Origin: Antilocapra americana
Taxonomy: Eukaryota; Chordata; Mammalia; Artiodactyla; Antilocapridae
Assembly (NCBI GenBank): GCA_007570785.1
Contig: ML664199.1
Location: 20,530,597 to 20,594,596, forward strand
Direction: 5' to 3'
DNA: 64,000 bases
Shown here piece by piece: positions 52,822-62,236 of the stretch. The stretch's first letter is position 1; each line of letters begins with the position of its first letter. The notes beneath the pieces were generated by a model that did no database searches, had not been told where the DNA came from, and worked only from the letters and a program-made list of their open reading frames with translations. The position numbers and the translations under genes were made by a program.

Positions 52822-53928
52822 AGAGTACCATACTTAAAAAGATTTTCCTAATTAAATTTCTTTGGAGCCCTTTTCAGAAGTCCCCTGACTGTATAAACAT
52901 GGGTCTGTTTCTAGACTCTCTTTTTGATCAGTTTGTTTGTTTACCCTTAGTTCTGAAATCAGTAGTCCTGTAACCCCTTTCTTTTCTTCAAAGATGCCAT
53001 GGCCATCTTAGATCCTGGTCCCCTCCATAAAGTTTAAGAATCTTCTTGTCAATTTCCACTTAACAGCACAGTGGGATTTTAATTGGAACTACAGAAATCC
53101 CAACATTGAATTCTCCAATATAAGAACTTGACACTTCTCTCCATTTGTTTCTTTAAACAATGTTTTTTAGTGTAGATATCCTACACTGCTTCCATTACAG
53201 TGATCTCAGTATTTCGGTTTTTAATCCTATTGTAAATGTCATTTTTCAATAACTTCCTATTCCAGTTATTTGTTGCTGGTGTATAGAAATAAAATCTTAA
53301 TGCCTTTGTGTCTTGAGATCTTCCTGCAATTCACTTCATTAGTTCTAGTGGTTCTTTTGTATCCTTAGGACTTTTTACATAATCAGTCATATTTTCTGAA
53401 AGTTTTCTTCCTCAAGTTTTCATTTTATTTCATGTTTTATTACAGGTGCTGGGCCCTCTAATACTATATTGACTAGTCAATGTAATAATGAGAGTGGGCA
53501 TCCATTTTATATTCCTCATTTTAGGGTGAAAGCATTCATTCTTTCACCATTAATTATGATGTTAGCTGTAGATTTTTCCTAAATGCCTTTTATCATCAGG
53601 CTGAGGAAGTTTCATTGTATTTATAGTTTACTAAAGAATAAATTTTAGTCATGAATGGATATTGTTTTTTGGGATGTATTCAGATCATATAATTTTTCAT
53701 CTTTACTAGTATAATAAACTCCACTTAGTTATGATACGTTGTCATACTCAATTCAATTTGCTGTTTTTTCCATTATAGTGTTTTATATTTACATTGATGA
53801 GAGATAGTGGTCTGTAATTTTTTGTTTCAGTATCCTTGTGTGGTTTTGTTTTCCAGTCACTATGAAAGCTACATTAGAGGGAAGTATCTATTTTCAGAAA
53901 ATGTTTCAATAAGATTTGTCTTTCATGA

Positions 53929-54210
53929 CTGCTGCTGTTGCTGTTGTTAAGTCGCTTCAGTCGAGTCCGACTCTGTGCGACGCCGTAGATGGCAGCCCAC
54001 CAGGCTTCCCCGTCCCTGGGATTCTCCAGGCAAGAACACTGGAGTGGGTTGCCATTTCCTTCTCCAATGCATGAAAGTGAAAAGGGAAAGTGAAGTCGCT
54101 CAGTCTTGTCCGACTCTTAGCGACCCCGTGGACTGCAGCCTACCAGGCTCCTCCGTCCATGGGATTGTCCAGGCAAGAGTGCTGGAGTGGGGTGCCATTG
54201 CCTTTTCCGG
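53929..54210 (-). repeat. Bov-A2 dimeric SINE, antisense
   Basis: Two copies of the Bov-A unit are joined by a GAAAGTGAAAAGGGAAAGTG linker at 54073-54092, the Bov-A2 hallmark. The copy is well preserved. Confidence 0.92.
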
Positions 54211-54600
54211 ATCTTTCAAGGAATTTGTCCATTTCATTTAACTTGTCAAATCTGTCAGCACTGTGTAGTTCATAATATTCTTTTATACTTTTAAAATCTT
54301 CAGTATCCTGGTAGTAACTGTATTCATATTGCTTTATGGTGACATGGTCTCCCCAGTCCCAAACCCTGGAAAGCACTGGTCTGTTCTGCATCACTGTAAT
54401 GTTGTCATTTTAAGTATGTCAGTACAAACCAAATTATACACTATTGTAACTTCAGATTGGCTTTTCTTTCTTTCCCCATAATGTCTGTGAGATCCATCCA
54501 AATCTTGCATCTACTGATAGTTCATTCCTTTTTTATTGCTAGGTGTTATTCTGAGGTATGGATGTAGTGTTGAAGAACATGTGAGTTTCTTCCAGTTTTT

Positions 54601-55842
54601 TTGCCTTTTGCCATTTATGTCTAGTAGTTCTCAGTTAATTACTAAAAGCAGTGTTTTCTAGTAAGGAGGATGTGAGATGCTGCCTGTTTGCTATCCCTTG
54701 CTTAATGCAAGGCAGGGGTGGTCAGTAGGGCGGTGTACCAATAAAACTCATCAACAGGCAGGCAGTGAGCCACTTCTCCAATCCTACCACAGACTATCTT
54801 CCCAATCAGAGCTCTCAGGAAGACAGCTGGCGGTTAAATCCTTCTGTGAGTGCCTTCCCATTTGACGTCGTCTGTTGTTGCTCAAGGAGAGATAAGGTAA
54901 ATAGGTCACCCAGGAGAGGACTGTCTTGAAATTTCAATAGTTGGCTTCTATTTTTACCTGGATGGAGACTAACTAGAGCATTCGTTTCTACATGTAAGTT
55001 AAGTTGTATGTAAATACAGTTTAAGTTAGCTTACCTATGGCTCTTATCCTTTAGAAACATTCTTTGTGTAAGAACTATGCTTTATTGGCCTACTGGAAGA
55101 ACTATTAACTCATTTAGCCTTTTTAATGAGTTAAGCTGACAAAACTTTCATTTGTGTGACTTTCTTAGCTCTCAGGCAGTAGTAGTTTGTAGTTATCTCA
55201 GTAATTTCTTAATGGAAAAGCCAAAGAGCCTTCAAGACATCTCTTGTAAAACTAACTTGTATAGACTGATTCCTTTCTGCATAGGTGATTAGAGTGAGTA
55301 TTTTTTCTCAGGTCAATTTCTGAACAAATATATTTTTACCAGCTGTCTTCTTGAGGTCTGTTATGGGAAGATACTGGTGCTTGGGCAGGAAGCTGCAGTG
55401 GACAGGCCACTGGCTGACACCACTCTATGTGGGTGCACAGGACACAGTACCATCTTGCTCCAGTGCTTCTAGCATCTTTAATTATTACTGACCAAGAAGC
55501 CTTCTAATTATGACTGTTCTTAGCCTCATAAGATTAAACCTGGTTTTTTTTTTCTTGCCAAAAAATTGTTATTTTTCAAATGCTATCCTATTTTTAGATT
55601 ATAAATTATTTAAGAACCAGCCTACTTCTTGGTTTAAAATAGCCAATCAAATTAACCAGATTGATTGTTTGATGCTTTATAAATACTTAAAATCCAGAAC
55701 CTAAAAATAACTTCTCAGGAAAAATAAAAAAGCCCACAAAAACTTGATCTTATGTAACATTTTATTTAGCATTCTTAAAGAGTACACTAAAATACTTGGA
55801 TAACTCAAACCTAACACATAATAAATATGTATTTTCTCATAG
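54601..55842. other. VRK2 last intron, right part
   Basis: No recognised exon or young repeat. A T-run occurs at 55542-55551. Confidence 0.45.
55761..55766 (-). terminator. FANCL: Candidate canonical FANCL poly(A) signal AATAAA
   Basis: TTTATT on the plus strand is AATAAA on the minus strand. It is the first canonical signal I find past the FANCL stop, about 490 bases downstream. If used, the FANCL 3' untranslated region would cover the whole VRK2 terminal exon in antisense. Confidence 0.4.
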
Positions 55843-56187
55843 GAAAGCACAAGAAGACGACAAAAATATTGTAAGTCTCAAGAATTTCAAAATGATGTAA
55901 AAAGTTCTCCACATGAGTCCAGCTGTATACAATTCCCGAATTCATTTTATGAACCCCATCAAGATTTTACCAATCCAGATATGTTCAACAAGTCAAGCTC
56001 TCCATCTTGGTACACAAACACTTCTACAACTTGTATGGAGGTCACAGAATTAGACAGTTCTTCAGGATTTTGGTTTACAGTGTCCCAGTTTACATTTAGT
56101 GAAGAGATAAAAGCAGATATATATTATTATGGCTTCACCATTATTTTTCTTTTGATATTAGTATATCTTGCTTTATATTTTCTCTGA
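55843..56187 (+). CDS. VRK2: VRK2 terminal coding exon with membrane anchor
   Basis: The exon has 114 codons and a TGA stop at 56185-56187, after a CTCATAG acceptor. It opens ESTRRRQKYCKSQEFQ, passes a Ser-rich region, and contains IQFPNSFYEPHQDF. The last residues, roughly from IYYYGFTIIFLLILVYLALY to the end, form one hydrophobic helix followed directly by the stop, the usual tail-anchor layout of VRK2A. The exon is antisense to the likely 3' untranslated region of FANCL. No frameshift or internal stop is present. Confidence 0.97.
   Translation, partial: ESTRRRQKYCKSQEFQNDVKSSPHESSCIQFPNSFYEPHQDFTNPDMFNKSSSPSWYTNTSTTCMEVTELDSSSGFWFTVSQFTFSEEIKADIYYYGFTIIFLLILVYLALYFL
56172..56177 (-). terminator. 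FANCL: Possible variant FANCL poly(A) signal TATAAA
   Basis: On the minus strand a TATAAA hexamer, a known weak variant signal, lies about 80 bases past the FANCL stop and inside the VRK2 anchor codons. It is only a candidate because such hexamers are common in AT-rich DNA. Confidence 0.25.
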
Positions 56188-56195
56188 AGTTATCA

Positions 56196-56201
56196 AATAA
56201 A
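56196..56201 (+). terminator. VRK2: VRK2 poly(A) signal AATAAA
   Basis: A canonical AATAAA begins 9 bases after the VRK2 stop codon. With usual spacing, cleavage would fall near 56212-56230, giving a 3' untranslated region of only about 30-40 bases. Longer forms that run into FANCL may also exist. Confidence 0.7.
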
Positions 56202-56255
56202 ATCCTTTTGATAATGTAAGTTTCTAGCTCTTCACAGGAATGCTGCATTCTTATT

Positions 56256-56291
56256 TCAGGCTTTTCTCCCAGACGTTTTCAAGGTAATTGG
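56256..56291 (-). CDS. FANCL: FANCL terminal coding exon
   Basis: The last exon encodes PITLKTSGRKA and TGA (56256-56258), after the acceptor CTATAAG. It is only 36 bases of coding sequence, 358 bases past the previous exon. The last residue is Ala where I recall His in human. The stop lies 68 bases from the VRK2 stop on the other strand. Confidence 0.92.
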   Translation of the reverse strand, partial: PITLKTSGRKA

Positions 56292-56649
56292 CTTATAGAA
56301 AGAGAGGAATGCTTTTTATTAGAAATGATGTAATGATAGTTAAGAATAAATAAGATAAAATACTTAAGATTCAGATCATCTAGGAAAAATAGAAAAGGGG
56401 TTAACCTATTTTTGATCAAAAGAGAAATCTGTAAATTAAAATATTAGTAGAGGCAAATTTATCTTACAAATTTTTTAAAAATAAATTGACAGATGTTTCT
56501 AAAAGTTTTATATATACTGACATACTATAAAATTATATACTATATGTACTATTTATATAAATCTTCTATGCTATACTATATAAATCTTCTAAAACACATT
56601 ACTGAAAGCTAGGTACAGTTTTATGAAATGTGACAAATAATTTGCTTAC
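56292..56649 (-). other. FANCL: FANCL intron (358 bases)
   Basis: AT-rich short intron, donor GTAAGC and acceptor TATAAG. No repeat was recognised. Confidence 0.9.
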
Positions 56650-56721
56650 CTTACTACAATATGGACATTCACCAAATATGATGTTAAAACTCTGTCTACT
56701 AGTCAGTAGTCCTCTCAACCA
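56650..56721 (-). CDS. FANCL: FANCL coding exon, second part of the RING
   Basis: The exon is exactly 24 codons after TTTTCAG and before GTAAGC. It starts WLRGLLTSRQSFNIIFGECP and ends YCSK. Trp at its first codon corresponds to W341, reported as an E2 contact, and C359 and C362 are the last two metal ligands. All eight ligands are therefore intact across this exon and the previous one. Confidence 0.96.
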
Positions 56722-58015
56722 CTGAAAATTTTAAACAGAGGAGGAATGTCAACATGATTACAGATACTCCAAATATCATTTCATTCTTTTGAGTACATTA
56801 TATTTTTATGCCAGAAGATTTGCCTTCTTAATTTTCTTTTGCAAGAGTAAGAGGAACATTTTCTGAGCCAATACCAAACTACTAAAATGCTGAAAAATAA
56901 GAGGAAACCACTATGGATTTTAAGGTCTGTACCACTGATTTATAACCATATTACAGGCCCCTCTAAGAATCTGATAAAATGCATGCACCATCTCTACCCT
57001 ACAACAGCCATACACAAAAATAGTGCATTCAAATCCATGGAGTTCACAGACCTAACCTAAATCTATGAATAACAAATTAAGAACTCTTTGTATAAAAGAT
57101 ACCATGGGCTCTTGAAAATTTAGGTCTTAATTCTGATCTTAATCACCAGTAGTGGGGTTAATTCTCAACCCATTAATTACAAGCAGGAGGCAACCCATTT
57201 TTAAAAATTAAATGAATTTTCATTATTATAAAAGCAAGCATATGTTCCCTTAAGAGTATCTCTATAATTAGACCTCATATTTTATGATTTTACATAACAT
57301 AAATTGACATCCCTACCTAAATTCTTCACTGTTAAACTGCAGATAGCACCAGCCACTAAACTAATCACAAAAATCATGAGGTGATTTTAAGGAAGTCTTT
57401 GAACAGTGAAAGCACTATACAATGACAAGTTGTTTTTGTAGACAGATGCACACATAGTTAATTATATGTCCACTGTGCCCTAAGATAAATGCTAGAGAGC
57501 AAGTGACTGCAGACAGGAATGAAAGCAGACTTAACATATAATAAAGTGTCACTGACTAAGTGTTGTGAGATATTCAGATCACAAAATATATTCTTAATAT
57601 CAAAAGTAGGATTATTACATTTATTCTATACTTAAATATAGCCTGAAAATAGGTACTCTGTAGTACTAGCTCCCTTTCACTTTATTACCACCATTGGTTC
57701 TACCTGGTTGAGTCTACATTGTGGTTACATGAAATATTTACACAAAGATTCCAATGTTCCATCAGAATCTTTAATTTGTTATACATCAATGAAAAGTCCA
57801 TGAATATAGTCTAGATACATGCCCCCCCTCTTGGATACTTTAGGACATTTCGTAGTTCATCAGTAACCATGAAGAAACGAAGCAGGGCATTTAGAATGAA
57901 TGGTAAAGGAGCTAATGGCAAAAAAGGAGATTATTATTGACTAAACAGATTTTATTTTAGATTTCATATATGTATTTCCTATGTTGTTAAGTCTTGCTGA
58001 TATTTTTATTTTTAC
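56722..58015 (-). other. FANCL: FANCL intron (1294 bases)
   Basis: No recognised repeat. Donor GTAAAA is not optimal; acceptor is TTTTCAG. Confidence 0.9.
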
Positions 58016-58132
58016 CTCATACAAGCATATATAATGGAAAGACTGGCCACACTGTGAATTATCACACACTTGATCAGGAATGGCACCATCAAGCTGATAG
58101 GCATAACAAATCCCACAATCCATAGAGAAATC
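58016..58132 (-). CDS. FANCL: FANCL coding exon, first part of the RING
   Basis: The exon is exactly 39 codons between TTGAAG and GTAAAA. It starts DFSMDCGICYAYQLDGAIPD and ends CGQSFHYICLYE. With human numbering this places metal ligands at C307, C310, C324, C329, H334 and C337, all present. Ile between the first two Cys (I309) is the residue reported to contact the E2 UBE2T. The Cys4-His-Cys3 pattern is the PHD-like RING fold. Coding sequence stops at 58016; the ORF that reads on to VKIKI is intron. Confidence 0.97.
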
Positions 58133-58991
58133 CTTCAAAAGAAAAAAAGTATTTGGTGATGGGTGGGAGGAAAAAATAAGAGTACACAAGGTGAAGTAAA
58201 AAAGGAATGAATATGGTGTTAGGTCATGTGAAATTTTTCTACGTTTTTATAAAGGTAACTATATTGCTGTGTTCTAGAAAATACAGTCACATCACTGTTT
58301 AACACCTTAGAAAAGCTATTTGCAAGAGAAGGCTTCCTTTTTCATCCAGTAAATAATATACACAGATATACTAAAAAAACAGGTTCTACTTCTGACTCAC
58401 TAGATGTTTGGGCTTAAGTAATTTTCCTAGTTTGTACATCAATATAAAGCCACAATAGAATGCAAAAACAGGAACTGACATCAGTTTGTGATTATACTAA
58501 ACTTCAAAAGTCTGTAACTAAAGGAAAAAGACAAAAAACATCCCATCAATTTAGTAGTCTACATTCATTGTCATAAGTCAATTCTATTATTTTTGTAGTG
58601 TAGTAGTATCTATTCAGTTTTAGAAAACTATATTGCCATCTTTCACAAAGACTTCTTTCAAGCTAATTAGAACTTTATTTCAGTAATCCATAAGTAGATA
58701 ATATAGAAAATCCAAACATCTCATTAGCTATACTGGAACTTTCCCCCTATTTTTAATAAGGAAGATGTCATTAATCACTTCACTGCTTGAAGACCATGAA
58801 AAAAGTACACTTAAACACCAATCAAAGGTTAATAAGTTCTTTGATGCAACTGTTGCTTGCAGTTCAGAAATCTGTTGTAATATTCTTCCAGTTCTTTCCC
58901 TCTCAGCCTCATTTTTCTCTGGTGCCTAAAAGAACATTTAATTTTCATTATGCAATACCATTTGGAATATCAAAGCACTTATAAAACTTAC
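58133..58991 (-). other. FANCL: FANCL intron (859 bases)
   Basis: No recognised repeat. Acceptor is TTTGAAG preceded by a long pyrimidine tract. Confidence 0.9.
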
Positions 58992-59073
58992 AGATTTTTC
59001 CAAGACAGCACGAGCTGGAAAGTCAATTTCTAAAACATCTTTCAAATTTTGTAACAGACTGTTTTCTGGATCC
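58992..59073 (-). CDS. FANCL: FANCL coding exon linking the central domain to the RING
   Basis: The exon is 82 bases after TTTCAG and before GTAAGT. It encodes DPENSLLQNLKDVLEIDFPA followed by RAVLEKS, the helix and linker leading into the RING. It ends in phase 0, so the RING begins cleanly with the following exon. Confidence 0.96.
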
Positions 59074-59152
59074 CTGAAAGTATGAAAAAAAATTGTTATT
59101 AAATTTGTTTAATCAGAGAAAAAAGTAAAAATTGTATTGTAAAGATACCTAC
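59074..59152 (-). other. FANCL: FANCL minimal intron (79 bases)
   Basis: It is bounded by GTAGGT and TTTCAG and is near the lower size limit of mammalian introns. Both flanking exons join in phase. Confidence 0.92.
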
Positions 59153-59198
59153 CACAGATGTATATTTCTGCTTAGCTTAATTCCCAGGGGTTTTACCA
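59153..59198 (-). CDS. FANCL: FANCL small coding exon (46 bases)
   Basis: This small exon encodes VKPLGIKLSRNIHL between split Val and Trp codons, with acceptor CTGAAG and donor GTAGGT. It is separated from the next exon by an intron of only 79 bases. Both neighbours join in phase (TG plus G gives Trp), which supports the call despite the small size. Confidence 0.93.
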
Positions 59199-59284
59199 CT
59201 TCAGATATTTTTTAAAAAGAAAAGAAAAATGTCAATTTAGGGTTTGATGCTTTCATTTTTAAAGTCACATTTGGCACAGAATTT

Positions 59285-59425
59285 GTCTCTTTATTGAGCT
59301 ATAACTGAAAACACTGTATTATATATTTAGGTATACAGCATAATGATTTGGTATCTGTATTTTGCAAAATGATTACCACAATTTTAGTTAACATCTATCA
59401 TCATGCAGTTACAAAATTTGAAATT
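59285..59425 (-). repeat. Old L1 3' untranslated fragment
   Basis: TTTATTGAGCTATAACTGAA and TACAGCATAATGATTTGGTA match the antisense 3' type seen at 1610. Confidence 0.7.
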
Positions 59426-59656
59426 TAAATAGTATTTAATTACAGGATTTTGTTTCCTAATTATCTGATTAGAAAATCTAAATCATATAAATATATTTTA
59501 TATTAAAGAAACACAGAAGTACAGAGTTCACAGTGATGAGACATTCTCATTTAAGATATTTACCATTAGTATATTAATACATTAGAATATTTAATTATAG
59601 TAGTGGACAAGGATTTTATGATTCTGTTAAAAACATTTAAACCTGAGATCTCATAC

Positions 59657-59740
59657 CATGGTCTGCTCCAAGAAAACAGCATTCAGGAAGCATAGTGGGA
59701 TGCCTGGGGTCTACCTCTATATTTATCGAAACGTTATTCC
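59657..59740 (-). CDS. FANCL: FANCL coding exon, second lobe of the central domain
   Basis: The exon is 84 bases between TTCTAG and GTATGA: two bases, 27 codons, one base. It reads NNVSINIEVDPRHPTMLPEC then CFLGADH. VDPRHPTMLPEC is a strongly conserved FANCL segment. The final G plus TG of the next exon gives Val. It is too short to stand out in an ORF scan; it was recognised from the reverse complement of the plus strand. Confidence 0.95.
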
Positions 59741-59979
59741 CTAGAAGAAAAGAATATTAAAGCTTTTAGTAGAATGGTTCATAAAAAAAATATATAAAGG
59801 AGTAATGTGTCTGGGTACTTAGTTCATTGTGTGGCCAAGGAAAGATTTTTATATAGTTTTTTACAAAAGTAAATACATTACTAATTCATAATTTTAAAGA
59901 AGTGAAGCAATTTTAAAACTTTGATCATGACTAAAGATTTGGGGATCCTAAGTTTCAAAAGACAGTGCCAATTCATAAG

Positions 59980-60188
59980 CTGTGTACGTGTGCGCCCAGT
60001 CGCTCAGCTGTGTCTGACTTTTTGCAACCCTCCCTGGAAGACCCTGCCAGGTTCCTCTGTCCATGGGATTTTCCCAGGCAAGAACAGTGGGGTGGTTGCC
60101 ATTTCCTCCTCCAGCGGATCTTTCCAACCCAGGGACTGAACCCATACCTCCTGCATTGGCAGGTGGATTCTTTACCACTGAGCCACCT
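59980..60188 (-). repeat. Bov-tA SINE (sense relative to FANCL)
   Basis: From CTGTGTACGTGTGCGCCCAG to the reversed head GAGCCACCTGAATTC. Confidence 0.9.
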
Positions 60189-62085
60189 GAATTCTGGTCG
60201 GAATGCCATTAAAGTTTGAATTACAATTTTCTATGGAGTGATAAAGATCTTTAATATAAAAAATTACAAGTTACACACTGAAAAATACTCTAAATGACTT
60301 CTATAACTTTCTTGAAAATAACATAAAAGACTAAAAATACAATAAATGGTAAAAATAAATGTTTAAGATTTGAGTTTTATACAAACATTGTTTCTCCATG
60401 TGAAGATTTCCTATGTAGGCTAACAAAGGGTTCAATTCATATTAAATGTTTGGAAACCGTTCATTTAATATCAAAAACAACTAAGTTCATGAAATCCAAG
60501 AAGTAAGCAATTTCTACTTGATACTACATTCTTCGATAAATTTTAACTATACTATAGTACAAATTTCAGAAATTTTATAGCTTTTATTGAAGGTACATAT
60601 AGTGTAGTTGTTTAAGGTTAATTCAGATTTCATTTTTATGGTAAAAATGTATTGATAAATTCTATACACTATAGCATAATCCTTTGGCTAAGGTTGGCAA
60701 AAATATAAATACAATTATTACAGACCTGGCAAAAAGAAATAATCAAGTAAAATAAAAAGTTGAGTACAGGTAATTCAAAAAGAAAAACCAAATTACAAAG
60801 TTAACTTATAATCTCACTTTAATGCATTTTTCACCATGAACACAAATTTCACGTTAGCCTTTAGCAACATCATCTGCTAATGGCTGCAGAAACTACGTTC
60901 ACTTAACAACAATGGTCATACTATCGAACCTTTTGATTAATCTGCTGAAAAACCTGGTCCTAGAAAGGCAAACCAACACCTGAAGGAAAAAAAGGGAGGT
61001 GAAATGTAAATATATAAAGTGAATAAAACCAAGGTTGTTTATGCTGAACCATGAGAAATAAAGTTAAAAGTATATTTAATTATAACCTGGAGAAATAATT
61101 ATATAATGGGGCCATTAATACTATACTTGTTTGGAGAAAATATTTTCATTTTAATATCTACTTGTTCACAAATATACTGTAACTTGCTTAATTATTCTAA
61201 ATTAAATAAACTGTTAAGACTTTTTCAAACTCAGTAAGCAACAGTACTATTTGTAGAATTGCTGTTCTTCTCTTCTCGTAGTCCCTTTCCCCACCTAGAT
61301 AATCTATTATGCCTGAGTAGAAACTATGCATACTGCTCAGTAATTTGGATATGATTCACATCAAAATATCCTTCAGAACTATAGTTCATTTACTGTGATC
61401 TCAAATACAGTTTTAAAACATCTAAAATCTTGAAAGGTTGAACTTTAAAACTGATTTCATGTATTGCTTGCTCATAATGATAATATATAAAACTAATTTC
61501 ATAGTAAATAGAAAATGGTAATATTGCCAGGATGATATTTATGGTTATTACTTATCTAATTAATTTCACATATTTATAGTAAAGAAAATACTTAAAATAT
61601 ATTCAAGTACTATTTTGTAAAGCTTTCTTTTCTACTCTTCAGTGGCATGCAAGGCCCACTTCAGGTTCTTTTATCCTCTTCTATATTTCTGTTAGAAAAT
61701 ACTCCCAGACTTGTACATAGTAATCTTGTCTAGTTGCACAAATGAAGACTTCATTATTTCTAACAGCTTTTTCCCAAGTAATGGAAGTTTTAAAAAAATC
61801 TACTCTACAATTTCCATCCTAATTAAAAGCTAATTAAACACTATCTCTGAATGCTACATCCATGGATTAGATCATCACCTTTTATAATGAAACACCTCAG
61901 TACTTGTCCTTTCTACTTAAAATATTTACATTTAAATATGTAATAATAAATCATAGCTCATACAAAAAAGTCTCATCTAAAATCCAGTGTCATCTTAGAT
62001 TCCTTTTCCAAAGTAATATAAAATACACTCAAACACCTTTAAAAAAAAAAAAAAAACAAACCTCCTTAATCCTCTTTTACCCTAC
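60189..62085 (-). other. FANCL: FANCL intron, left part has SINE, rest unassigned
   Basis: No recognised exon. A run of about 17 A lies at 62040-62056, some 30 bases past the exon donor. Confidence 0.6.
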
Positions 62086-62236
62086 CTAATACAATTCTGC
62101 GCGCTGTAGAACTCCGTGTAGGTTTTTCTGGCTCAAGTACCCAAGTCTTCTCATCAATTTCATCCATAACATCCCAGAATGTCTTCAGTGATTCCAGTGC
62201 TGCCAAAAACTGACTATAAATGCTGATTAAGGAGCT
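62086..62236 (-). CDS. FANCL: FANCL coding exon, central (UBC-like/RWD) domain
   Basis: The exon is 151 bases: 50 codons plus one base, phase 0 at its 5' end after TTTCACAG, with donor GTAGGG. It starts SSLISIYSQFLAALESLKTF and continues WDVMDEIDEKTWVLEPEKP to ARRIVL. This is the end of the first lobe of the central double-RWD (URD) region that binds the FANCD2-FANCI substrate. The ORF reading into the upstream intron (MEHYMLL...) is not part of the exon. The final G joins GG of the next exon to make Gly. Confidence 0.96.

Larger units (their letters stand above)
51258..54600 (-). repeat. Old L1 block, 3' region to ORF2, antisense
   Basis: It has antisense L1 text such as AGTGGAATTGCTGGGTAACA (52063) and GGTGTGACATAGAGGTGATG (52623). 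It hosts BovB at 51458, CHR at 52688 and Bov-A2 at 53929. Limits are approximate. Confidence 0.7.
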
